DNA of 64,000 nucleotides from NCBI RefSeq assembly GCF_002915595.1, contig NZ_PQGG01000010.1, forward strand, positions 7,501-71,500, read 5' to 3'. The notes beneath the pieces were generated by a model. That model had not been told where the DNA came from. It did not search any database and saw nothing but the letters and a program-made list of their open reading frames with translations. This stretch comes from Zhongshania marina. GTDB lineage: Bacteria > Pseudomonadota > Gammaproteobacteria > Pseudomonadales > Spongiibacteraceae. This document shows, piece after piece, positions 56,670 to 64,000 of this stretch (position 1 is the first letter of the stretch; every line of letters starts with the position of its first letter). The translations under genes and the position numbers were made by a program.

Positions 56670-57215
56670 CTAATTTCCGCCACGTTTGTACATAATACTG
56701 AGCACAACCATACTTCGATCACTAGAACCATAACCTCGGGCTGTCACCCGATAGAAAGCCATGGTGCTCATTTTATCTGAGTCCAAAGCAGCACTAGAAT
56801 CAGCAAAAGTATTTAACTCTTCGATAATATAATCAGGTTGTTGGCTGACTCCTACAACCGTGTCTGCTGCTACTGCTTTCCAACCTTTTAAATCGCGATC
56901 TTTCCAATCCGGTGCTTTACAAGCGACACGGCTATCCGTCGGATCGGCACACCACAAATACAATCCACCACTACCATTAAAAGGGCCGACCGACGTTTGA
57001 CTCAATTCATCTTCGGCCTGCCGCAAAGCAGCTTCCGCAGCTTGGAATGCTTGCTCTACGTTTCTCGCATTACCGGCCATACGCTCCTGCATGGTAGCGG
57101 ATTGCATAGATGCGGCGCCAATAATGGTTAAGATAAGCATGAACACCAAGCTAACAATCAAGGCAGCGCCACGCTGGCCAACCATAATGCTAGATGATTT
57201 AAACACTTTCCTCAT
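56670..57215 (-). CDS. pilX: Type IV minor pilin PilX
   Basis: 181 aa. N-terminal PilX signature: basic leader, G-A-A-L-I-V cleavage region and a long hydrophobic helix (SLVFMLILTIIGAASM), then QERMAGNARNVEQAFQAAEAAL. It lacks the usual Phe at +1 and Glu at +5, as PilX proteins do. Starts 4 bp inside the pilW end (ATGA overlap) and precedes pilY1 by 15 bp. Confidence 0.9.
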   Translation of the reverse strand: MRKVFKSSSIMVGQRGAALIVSLVFMLILTIIGAASMQSATMQERMAGNARNVEQAFQAAEAALRQAEDELSQTSVGPFNGSGGLYLWCADPTDSRVACKAPDWKDRDLKGWKAVAADTVVGVSQQPDYIIEELNTFADSSAALDSDKMSTMAFYRVTARGYGSSDRSMVVLSIMYKRGGN

Positions 57216-58291
57216 GGCACTTTATTCCTGATTACAAATACATTGGTAAAGATTTGCCGCAGACGGCCATCATCATTGGCAATCACATCACCACTGACAT
57301 CTACGACACTTTGCGCATTAGTACTGCCGGTAGTACCAACAACATTGTCTTCAGAGCCAACCATTTGCAAAACAATCTTCACACTAAGGACATCAGACCA
57401 ATCGCTTACTGCTGCACCATCGCGATATTCATCTACATCTCGCTCCACTGCTGAAGCGTCTGTGTCAACACCATAAATAAATTGCATATCTTCAACGCCT
57501 TCAACCAACTCAGTTGCGGCACTCATCACCCCGCCTGAGCCTGCGATTGTCTGCTGAACATATAGCGCATTTATTGGTTTTCCCCCAGGGGTTGTCCGGC
57601 CAGTATCTCTAACAAAATAATTTATTGTTTCAAATGCAAAAATATCAGCATCGACGCCATATAGTTTACCTAGACTAGCCGATGAATTTTTTTTGCCTGC
57701 GGCATGCTTTAATTCAGTAGCCCCCTTACCTTCTGCCAAGGGGGTATTGCTTACGCGAAAAATATCTACACTCTGGCAGTCACTCACCAAAACATAATCT
57801 CCCTCAACAAAGCCCAGACTATTATCATTTATGGTAATCCCCGTTGCCGATGCAGTCGTTGTCGAATCCATGCGAATAAATTCTTTCGATGCTTTTTTAA
57901 TCTGTATTGAATCTGTTCCAACCACCGCCCCAAGCGCATTCCCACTGGCCAAATCATCTTGTCCAACAAATGCCGTGCTGGCGTCAAAATCAACAGCACT
58001 CGCAGGCAGCGCGTTAGTTGTAATTGATGGTCCAACAGAGTCGACTCCGCCATCAAAAGACATACACCCCATATTTCCTGACATACGTACATCTTGCCCG
58101 ATAACTCTCATTGCAAAACGCGCATTTTCTTGAACCTGCGCCAAGGATTGCTGCAATTTAGAGCTACTATTGCTAGCAACAAATATTTGAATTACCGCCG
58201 TACTAAGCACCAGCCCGAGACCGATAGAGATCATCAGCTCAACGAGACCGAAACCGCGATTTCGAAATTTGCTGTTCGATATTTTCAACAT
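57212..58291 (-). CDS. pilW: Type IV minor pilin PilW
   Basis: 359 aa. Prepilin signal RNRG-FGLVELMISIGLGLVL with Glu at +5, followed by the PilW family segment LAQVQENARFAMRVIGQDVR and a large globular domain. Two cysteines occur at CMSF and DCQS. Overlaps pilX by 4 bp and pilV by 1 bp, a strictly coupled operon. Confidence 0.92.
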   Translation of the reverse strand: MLKISNSKFRNRGFGLVELMISIGLGLVLSTAVIQIFVASNSSSKLQQSLAQVQENARFAMRVIGQDVRMSGNMGCMSFDGGVDSVGPSITTNALPASAVDFDASTAFVGQDDLASGNALGAVVGTDSIQIKKASKEFIRMDSTTTASATGITINDNSLGFVEGDYVLVSDCQSVDIFRVSNTPLAEGKGATELKHAAGKKNSSASLGKLYGVDADIFAFETINYFVRDTGRTTPGGKPINALYVQQTIAGSGGVMSAATELVEGVEDMQFIYGVDTDASAVERDVDEYRDGAAVSDWSDVLSVKIVLQMVGSEDNVVGTTGSTNAQSVVDVSGDVIANDDGRLRQIFTNVFVIRNKVP

Positions 58292-58752
58292 TACAACTCC
58301 GTGACAAAAACGAAGGTTTCTAAATCACCGGCACCGTCTTCGCGCGTTCCAGACAATCTGGCCTCATTCCATCTAACAGTAATAGTAAATACTGTGTCAT
58401 CACGGGATATCGAGCCGTCTCCACTTGGTAAGCGAAGACTTAATTCAGTCAACCATTCGCGTTGATCGACGATGTTAATTGCATTGCCCTTTGGGACAGT
58501 CGCGTCCATCGTGAGGTCATAACTACCATCTATTGCCAGCGATCTATTAGCCCGCAATCTATCCGCCATATCACTTGCTAAAAAAACCGCTGCTGAACGT
58601 GTATTTGCAGCCTGATTAAATTTCACAGAATTCAGCTGCAATGCAGCCGCGCCCAGTACACCGGTAGCTGTAATCAATACCGCGACAAGCACTTCTACCA
58701 AAGTAACGCCTAATTGATGACTACGAAGCTCAGCCACCCTAACTTTCTTCAT
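58291..58752 (-). CDS. pilV: Type IV minor pilin PilV
   Basis: 153 aa. Prepilin signal QLG-VTLVEVLVAVLITATGVLG with Glu at +5, then the PilV segment AAALQLNSVKFNQAANTRSAA and DMADRLRANR. It has Val and not Phe at +1 by the usual count. Overlaps the FimU-like gene by 4 bp upstream and pilW by 1 bp downstream. Confidence 0.91.
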   Translation of the reverse strand: MKKVRVAELRSHQLGVTLVEVLVAVLITATGVLGAAALQLNSVKFNQAANTRSAAVFLASDMADRLRANRSLAIDGSYDLTMDATVPKGNAINIVDQREWLTELSLRLPSGDGSISRDDTVFTITVRWNEARLSGTREDGAGDLETFVFVTEL

Positions 58753-59270
58753 GAGCAGTCCCTCTCTACTATCCTCATCTGCCCACTGGCACTAATTTGT
58801 ACATCGCGATCTCTAGCACAGTATTCAGGTGAAGTGCGGTAGCTAATAGACACCGGCAGGGTGCCAACTAAAAATCCATTGGCATCGAATGAAAACGTGC
58901 TAACCCCACTCCCACTTCTACTCACTGTTAACGCAGCACCACTTTTTAAAGCCTTGACCGTTGACAAAACCTCGCCATCATCAAGGTTGCCATCGGCGTC
59001 AAGATCCACCCAACTACGCCAACCATTTTTCCAGTTACCGCCAGTTGCGCTGACAATAACGACCGCTGATCTCGCAACTGCCTCTGATTTAGCGGTAACA
59101 AAACTTTGGCTCAAGGACTGTATGTCTGCACGGGCTCGCGAGCTCTCGATAAAGGACGAAAAATTAGGTACAGCAATACCAAAGAGCACCCCAATTACGG
59201 CCATAGTCGTTAACAATTCAATCAAGCTAAAACCTTGTATTGCGATTCTGCGTCCCACAAATTGCCCCAT
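58749..59270 (-). CDS. fimU: FimU/FimT-like minor pilin (GspH family)
   Basis: 173 aa. Prepilin signal IQG-FSLIELLTTMAVIGVLFGIAVP with Glu at +5; the globular part is GspH/FimT type (ARADIQSLSQSFVTAKSEAVAR, then GNWKNGWRSWVDLDADG). By position at the head of the pilV-W-X-Y1-E operon it corresponds to FimU of Pseudomonas; FimT is an equally good family name. A divergent second member lies at 59466. Confidence 0.85.
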   Translation of the reverse strand: MGQFVGRRIAIQGFSLIELLTTMAVIGVLFGIAVPNFSSFIESSRARADIQSLSQSFVTAKSEAVARSAVVIVSATGGNWKNGWRSWVDLDADGNLDDGEVLSTVKALKSGAALTVSRSGSGVSTFSFDANGFLVGTLPVSISYRTSPEYCARDRDVQISASGQMRIVERDCS

Positions 59271-59385
59271 CTCTAACAGCGCTCAAACTTTTGATGCCCG
59301 CAGCATAACCATTTATGCCACTCTGAACCCTAACGCAAAGCTCAGGCAAGATCAGCACTACTCAGATATACGGTAGCGATATAGC

Positions 59386-59394
59386 GACCAACGG
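59386..59394 (-). promoter_or_regulatory. Weak AlgR-like box upstream of the minor pilin operon
   Basis: Minus-strand CCGTTGGTC differs by one base from the AlgR half-site CCGTTCGTC that drives fimU-pilVWXY1Y2E in P. aeruginosa. It is 116 bp upstream of the FimU-like start. A nine-base near match can be chance. Confidence 0.25.
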
Positions 59395-59465
59395 TAAGCC
59401 CTAGCTATTAGACACGCTCCAACTTCCCTTTTATGATAACCGTGAGTCATAGAAAGGAGTCTGTG

Positions 59466-59969
59466 ATGAAAACTCAGGGAATGACGCTCATTGAGCTATT
59501 GTCGACACTGGCGGTTACTGCTGTTCTTGGTCTTGTTGCCGTACCATCGCTATATGAAACTCTACAAAGTCATCGGCTGCGCTCATCTGCACTGACATTA
59601 TTTCAAACACTAAGCAGCGCCCGAGCAAGCGCAGTGATGCGCAGTAGTCACGTCAGCGTGTGGAATACCGATGGCAATTGGCAAAATGGTGTTGAGGTGT
59701 TTTTAGATAATAATGAAAATGGTGAACTAAATAGTGGCGAACAAGTTCTTTACCGCGCAACACCGCAAAATTATAGCCAGATTAGCGGTAACCGCTGGGT
59801 TGCCAATTATATAAAATTTCATCCTGACGGCAGTGCTCACACCGCCAGTGGAGCATTCCAAGTTGGCACTATTACTGTGTGTACAGAGCAGCTAGATAGA
59901 GGGTATCAGATTATTTTAAGTATTGGCGGACGTCTGCGTATGGTTAAAGTAGATATTGACGAGTGCTAA
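59466..59969 (+). CDS. FimT-like pseudopilin, divergent from the minor pilin operon
   Basis: 167 aa from the ATG at 59466, chosen for its AAAGGAG ribosome-binding site. Very short leader MKTQG, then M-T-L-I-E with Glu at +5 and a hydrophobic helix; the globular part (SARASAVMRSSHVSVWNTDGNWQNG) is GspH/FimT-like and a paralogue of the FimU-like protein, sharing the GNWxNG turn. Met and not Phe follows the cleavage site. FimT proteins can bind DNA during natural transformation, but that role is not shown here. Convergent with ispH, 5 bp apart. Confidence 0.85.
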   Translation: MKTQGMTLIELLSTLAVTAVLGLVAVPSLYETLQSHRLRSSALTLFQTLSSARASAVMRSSHVSVWNTDGNWQNGVEVFLDNNENGELNSGEQVLYRATPQNYSQISGNRWVANYIKFHPDGSAHTASGAFQVGTITVCTEQLDRGYQIILSIGGRLRMVKVDIDEC

Positions 59970-59974
59970 TGCAC

Positions 59975-60943
59975 TCAAGATACCTCAACTAAACGCAGCT
60001 CCTTAGGCAGAGAGAAGGTGATGTTTTCCGGGCGCCCATCCAGCTCTACGGGCGCCGATGCGCCAAGCTCACAAAGCCGCTCTATGACGGCGCTAACCAA
60101 TACTTCAGGCGCAGAGGCGCCCGCGGTGATACCAATTTTTGGATTCCCACTTAACCACGCAGAATCAATATCTTCTTCACTATCAATCAAATAGGCGCGG
60201 CAGCCGATACGTTCAGCCAATTCACGCAGTCGATTAGAGTTCGAACTATTGGGTGAGCCAACAACTAACACAATATCTACCTGCTCAGCTAAGGTTTTTA
60301 CGGCATCTTGACGATTTTGCGTTGCATAGCAAATATCGTCTTTGCGGGGCCCTTCGATATTGGGGAATTTGCTGCGCAGCGCTTTAATCACCGCCGCCGT
60401 GTCATCCATAGACAATGTGGTTTGCGTTACATAAGACAAATGATCGGGATCATTCACCTCTAAGGCTAGCGCTTGCTCAACGTCTTCAACAAGGTATATA
60501 TCACCACCTTGCGAAGCGTCGTATTGCCCCATGGTTCCTTCAACCTCGGGGTGACCTTTGTGACCTATCAGGACGCATTCGCGACCAGCCCCACTAAAGT
60601 TCACAACCTCCATATGGACTTTGGTCACTAACGGGCAAGTAGCGTCGAAAACTTTAAGGCCGCGGCGTTCTGCCTCGCTGCGTACTGCTTGCGATACGCC
60701 GTGGGCGCTAAAAATCACGATTTTATCGTCTGGTACTTCGTCTAGTTCATCAACAAATACCGCACCGCGTTGGCGTAAATTTTCTACTACAAATTTATTG
60801 TGGACGACTTCATGGCGCACGTAAATCGGCGCGCCAAATACATCTAAAGCGCGATTTACAATTTCGATGGCGCGGTCAACACCGGCACAAAACCCGCGGG
60901 GGTTGGCCATTTTGATTTGCATTCTGTCGCTAGCGCCACTCAT
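59975..60943 (-). CDS. ispH: 4-hydroxy-3-methylbut-2-enyl diphosphate reductase
   Basis: 322 aa, last enzyme of the methylerythritol phosphate isoprenoid pathway. The three 4Fe-4S cysteines are in [21 protein letters not shown] and [11 protein letters not shown]; the catalytic Glu is in [13 protein letters not shown] codons at 60943 and 60922 are both possible starts. It follows fkpB on the minus strand in the ileS-lspA-fkpB-ispH order of pseudomonads and enterics. Confidence 0.97.
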   Translation of the reverse strand: MSGASDRMQIKMANPRGFCAGVDRAIEIVNRALDVFGAPIYVRHEVVHNKFVVENLRQRGAVFVDELDEVPDDKIVIFSAHGVSQAVRSEAERRGLKVFDATCPLVTKVHMEVVNFSGAGRECVLIGHKGHPEVEGTMGQYDASQGGDIYLVEDVEQALALEVNDPDHLSYVTQTTLSMDDTAAVIKALRSKFPNIEGPRKDDICYATQNRQDAVKTLAEQVDIVLVVGSPNSSNSNRLRELAERIGCRAYLIDSEEDIDSAWLSGNPKIGITAGASAPEVLVSAVIERLCELGASAPVELDGRPENITFSLPKELRLVEVS

Positions 60944-60981
60944 TACTTCACCCCGTGCAAGCTACTCACTTGCAGACTTCA

Positions 60982-61437
60982 TTATGACTTGGTCTCAGCC
61001 TGTGCGCTGACACTTAAAATTTCAACGCGAAAAGCTAAATTTCTTCCCGCCAGCGGATGATTAAAATCCACCATCACGTGATCTTCACCAATCTCGCTCA
61101 CCACCCCAGGCAACTCAGCGCGGGCAGCATCGGCAAAGGAAATAACCAAGCCCTCCTCAAGTACCATGTCAGCGCCAAATTGACTGCGCGGAAAACGCTG
61201 AATATTGGCTGGATTGCGCTGCCCAAAACTATCTTCAGGTGCCAAGGTAAAAGTTTCTTTGGCTCCGGTGGTCAGGCCCAATAATTTGGCCTCGACTCCC
61301 GGCAATAAACTACCGTCACCAAATACAAAGGTCGCGGGCTTACCGCCAAAAGTAGAATCTACCTCGTCACCGTCGACAATGCTCAGGGAAAAATGCAGGC
61401 TAATTTTGCTGCCTTCTGTAATGCTCGTATTCGTCAT
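60982..61437 (-). CDS. fkpB: FKBP-type peptidyl-prolyl isomerase, SlpA/FkpB type
   Basis: 151 aa from the ATG at 61437 (a GTG at 61446 could add three residues). FKBP core: LHFSLSIVDGDEVDSTFGGKPATF, the LPGVEAKLLGL segment, the insert-in-flap chaperone domain (PEDSFGQRNPANIQRFPRSQF) and VDFNHPLAGRNLAFRVEIL. This is the SlyD/SlpA class. Lies between lspA and ispH in a conserved operon. Confidence 0.93.
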   Translation of the reverse strand: MTNTSITEGSKISLHFSLSIVDGDEVDSTFGGKPATFVFGDGSLLPGVEAKLLGLTTGAKETFTLAPEDSFGQRNPANIQRFPRSQFGADMVLEEGLVISFADAARAELPGVVSEIGEDHVMVDFNHPLAGRNLAFRVEILSVSAQAETKS

Positions 61438-61461
61438 GATCAACACAATTCCATACAGCGC

Positions 61462-61983
61462 TTACGCTGATTTTTTCGGCTCGGGATTTAACACCATATC
61501 GAGCAATAAAAGGCAGGCGCCGACACTGATACCCGCGTCCGCAATATTGAAGGTGGGAAAGTAACTCGCCCCCCAGTGCACAGAAATAAAATCGACAACA
61601 TGGCCAAAATACATGCGGTCCCACAAATTACCCAGCGCGCCACCAAGTACCAAAGCCAATGCAAAGGACAGTAACCATTGCTCGCGTTTTAAACGCATCA
61701 GCCACACGCATATATAGCCGCTCACGACTAGGGCAATCGCGGTAAAAAACCAGCGCTGCCAACCGCCGGCATCACTTAAAAAGCTAAATGCGGCGCCGCG
61801 ATTATAGTGCAGCGTAATATCCAGCACCGGCAATATTTCTACTGGATTGGCATAGTCCAATTGCGTATTCGCAAAGTATTTAGTGACTTGATCAAGCATA
61901 ATAACGGCAACGGCAACCAGCAACCAAAAAACGCGGCTGCGACGCTCCGCTGCCATCTCGCTGTCTACCCCGGGCTCATGCAT
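61462..61983 (-). CDS. lspA: Lipoprotein signal peptidase II
   Basis: An inner-membrane aspartyl protease that removes lipoprotein signal peptides. Four transmembrane helices, with the catalytic Asp residues in [16 protein letters not shown] and [11 protein letters not shown], and NRGAAFSFL in the first periplasmic loop. The ATG at 61983 gives 173 aa and overlaps the ileS stop by 8 bp; the ATG at 61956 gives 164 aa, the E. coli length. The start between these is not settled. Followed by fkpB. Confidence 0.95.
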   Translation of the reverse strand: MHEPGVDSEMAAERRSRVFWLLVAVAVIMLDQVTKYFANTQLDYANPVEILPVLDITLHYNRGAAFSFLSDAGGWQRWFFTAIALVVSGYICVWLMRLKREQWLLSFALALVLGGALGNLWDRMYFGHVVDFISVHWGASYFPTFNIADAGISVGACLLLLDMVLNPEPKKSA

Positions 61984-64000
61984 ATAAACGCACTTCCCCA
62001 TCGCCATCGACGTTATCGATACAACGGAAACATAATTCAGGGTGCGCTAAAGACTGCCCCACATCTTCGCGGTGATGCCAGCAGCGCGTGCACTTGGTGC
62101 CGTCACTTGCCGCCAAACGAACTTGTAAGCCTTCAACATCAGTTGTGATCGCCTCATTAGCGGTCGACAAAGGCGCCAACCGCGCCGCTGAGGTAATCAA
62201 TACAAAACGCAGCTCATCGCCTAAGGCATTCAACGTCGTCATCAATGACTCGTCGCAGAATAAAGTGACTTCTGCCGCTAAGCTACCGCCCACAAAGCCG
62301 TCTTTTTTCGCACCTTCTAAGACTTTGTTCACCGCTGACTTAACGTCCTGCACGGTGTCCCAAAATGCATCGCCCATATCACCGTCTGCAGGCATCTTGC
62401 TTAGGCCGGAATACCATTCGGCAGCAAACACGGTGCCGCTATGTTCGCCGGGCAAATGCTCCCACAACTCGTCTGCGGTGAAGCTCAAAATTGGTGCGAT
62501 CCAGCGGGTAAGTGCCTCGGCAATATGGTAGAGCGCCGTTTGCGCCGAGCGCCGTGGCAGGCTGTTAGCCTTGGTGGTGTACTGACGATCTTTAATAATA
62601 TCCAAATAAAAACCGCCTAATTCCAACACGCAGAAGTTATGCAGCTTTTGGTAAACCATATGGAATTGGTAGGCGTCGTATGCGGCAACAATTTCGTCTT
62701 GAAGCACCGCTGCGCGGTGCACAATCCAGCGATCCAGCGCCAACATTTCCGACTGTTCAACCGCATGCTCTGTCGGTTCAAAACCAGCCATATTTGCCAA
62801 CAAGAAACGCGCTGTATTACGAATACGGCGATAGGAGTCTGCCGTGCGCTTAAAGATTTCGTCGGAAACCGTCATCTCATTGCGGTAATCCGTTGCCGCG
62901 ACCCACAGCCGCAAAATATCCGCACCGAGGGTGTTCATGATTTTTTGCGGCGCAACAACATTGCCCACCGACTTCGACATTTTGCGGCCCTGCGCATCCA
63001 CTGTAAAACCGTGGGTTAGTACACCTTTATAAGGTGCTACGCCGCGGGTTGCGATGGACGTCAGTATAGATGACTGGAACCAACCGCGATGCTGATCCGA
63101 ACCTTCTAAATATAAATCTGCAGGGAATTGTAAATTCTCTAGCTGCGACAATACCGCGTAATGGGTTACGCCGGAATCAAACCACACATCTAAGGTATCC
63201 GTCACTTTGCTGTAATGCGCCGCTTCGTCACCCAATAGTTCGGCCGCATCCAAATCAAACCACGCTTGAATACCACCGGCTTCAACACGCGTCGCCACTT
63301 GCTCAATCAGTTCAGCGGTGCGGGGATGCAATTCTGCAGTATCGTTGTGGGCAAACAAGGCAATCGGCGCGCCCCAAGTACGCTGACGCGAGATACACCA
63401 ATCTGGCCGCTCCTGCATCATCGACTCAATACGCGCGCGGCCCCAGCCGGGCGTCCAATTCACGGTATCGACTGCAGCCATCGCCATATCGAGCAGGCCA
63501 TTTTGCTTCATGCTGACAAACCACTGCGGCGTAGCACGGAAAATGATCGGAGTTTTATGGCGCCAGCAATGTGGGTAACTGTGCTCAAAATGCTTGCAGT
63601 GAAGCAAGCGACCACGCTCAGTCAGGGTCGCGATCACATTATCATTCGCTTTAAATACGTGCTGCCCTTCAAATAACTCGGTACCTTCTAAAAAGGTGCC
63701 GTTTGCAGCAACTGGGTTATACACCTCTAAGCCGTACTGTTTGCCCACGACAAAGTCATCTTGACCATGTGCGGGTGCTGTGTGAACCGCGCCGGTACCG
63801 GCATCGGTCGTTACGTGGTCGCCCAAAATAACGGGAACCTGACGCCCGTAAAACGGATGTTGTAATTGAAGGTTCTCTAGCGCCGCACCTTTGCAACGCC
63901 CTACTATCTCAAACTTTTCTACACCGTAACGGGCTAGTGTAGATTCGTGTAGCGCCTCAGCTAATAACAACACCATTGTGTCGCCATTTTCGCGGCTAAA
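61976..64000 (-). CDS. ileS: Isoleucyl-tRNA synthetase, C-terminal part (cut by window end)
   Basis: The frame runs open to the last base of the window, so the N-terminal portion including HIGH lies outside; the internal ATG at 63976 is not the start. What is seen: the editing domain ([10 protein letters not shown]), [12 protein letters not shown], the KMSKS loop ([10 protein letters not shown]), the anticodon-binding domain and the C-terminal zinc knuckle ([12 protein letters not shown] and LCFRCI). Charges tRNA-Ile. First gene seen of the ileS-lspA-fkpB-ispH operon. Confidence 0.97.
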   Translation of the reverse strand, partial: FSRENGDTMVLLLAEALHESTLARYGVEKFEIVGRCKGAALENLQLQHPFYGRQVPVILGDHVTTDAGTGAVHTAPAHGQDDFVVGKQYGLEVYNPVAANGTFLEGTELFEGQHVFKANDNVIATLTERGRLLHCKHFEHSYPHCWRHKTPIIFRATPQWFVSMKQNGLLDMAMAAVDTVNWTPGWGRARIESMMQERPDWCISRQRTWGAPIALFAHNDTAELHPRTAELIEQVATRVEAGGIQAWFDLDAAELLGDEAAHYSKVTDTLDVWFDSGVTHYAVLSQLENLQFPADLYLEGSDQHRGWFQSSILTSIATRGVAPYKGVLTHGFTVDAQGRKMSKSVGNVVAPQKIMNTLGADILRLWVAATDYRNEMTVSDEIFKRTADSYRRIRNTARFLLANMAGFEPTEHAVEQSEMLALDRWIVHRAAVLQDEIVAAYDAYQFHMVYQKLHNFCVLELGGFYLDIIKDRQYTTKANSLPRRSAQTALYHIAEALTRWIAPILSFTADELWEHLPGEHSGTVFAAEWYSGLSKMPADGDMGDAFWDTVQDVKSAVNKVLEGAKKDGFVGGSLAAEVTLFCDESLMTTLNALGDELRFVLITSAARLAPLSTANEAITTDVEGLQVRLAASDGTKCTRCWHHREDVGQSLAHPELCFRCIDNVDGDGEVRLYA

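Overview
The window reads as about 64 kb of chromosome from a Gram-negative gammaproteobacterium. Synteny of bamD-rluD-pgeF-clpB, of ilvI-ilvH, and of pilS-pilR with the minor pilins, ispH, fkpB, lspA and ileS matches Pseudomonas-like and enteric gammaproteobacteria. A CYP153-type P450 with a TonB receptor and fatty-aldehyde/alcohol dehydrogenases points to a marine, hydrocarbon- or lipid-using lineage (Spongiibacteraceae/Cellvibrionales-like; this placement is inference). No rRNA, tRNA, prophage, insertion sequence or CRISPR array was recognised.

Layout. 1-3.6 kb: pssA, then divergent ilvY/ilvC (branched-chain amino acid synthesis). 3.7-4.5 kb: a DUF155 (RMD1/YagE) membrane protein behind a structured leader. 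4.5-18 kb: an accessory lipid/aliphatic region with a membrane desaturase, two AraC-type regulators, alpha/beta hydrolase, ferredoxin-CYP153, TonB-dependent receptor, aldehyde dehydrogenase, iron alcohol dehydrogenase, a small secreted protein and two hotdog thioesterases. Its logic is uptake, terminal hydroxylation, then oxidation of alcohol to aldehyde to acid. 18.1-28 kb: an acetate/short-acid module with a VC_2705-type Na+/solute symporter and its DUF4212 partner, a DcaP-like porin, acetyl-CoA synthetase, and a CrbR/CrbS-like two-component pair. A 14-bp palindrome TnGAC-N4-GTCnA occurs in front of acs/porin (twice), the symporter operon and the kinase gene, and is proposed as their common operator.

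28-35.5 kb: rapA and a small downstream gene, a secreted alpha/beta hydrolase, and ilvI-ilvH with a long leader encoding a Val-Val-Leu-Leu peptide. 35.5-40 kb: a DUF4124 protein, then a tight operon of DUF4331 protein, small lipoprotein, TPR-like protein and HupE/UreJ-like membrane protein. Its function is not known to me and it is the best candidate here for an undescribed system. 40-49 kb: clpB with a sigma-32 promoter, pgeF, rluD, bamD, glpD, nadE. 49.4-60 kb: pilS-pilR, convergent with a minor pilin operon (FimU-like, PilV, PilW, PilX, PilY1, PilE) and a divergent extra FimT-like pseudopilin. 60-64 kb: ispH, fkpB, lspA and ileS, the last cut by the window end.

Other features include a dispersed GTCGG-type inverted repeat at two loci, one of which encodes the last residues of GlpD; an octamer/tetramer AT-rich tandem repeat upstream of the aldehyde dehydrogenase; and paired 21-bp-phased boxes typical of AraC-family operators.
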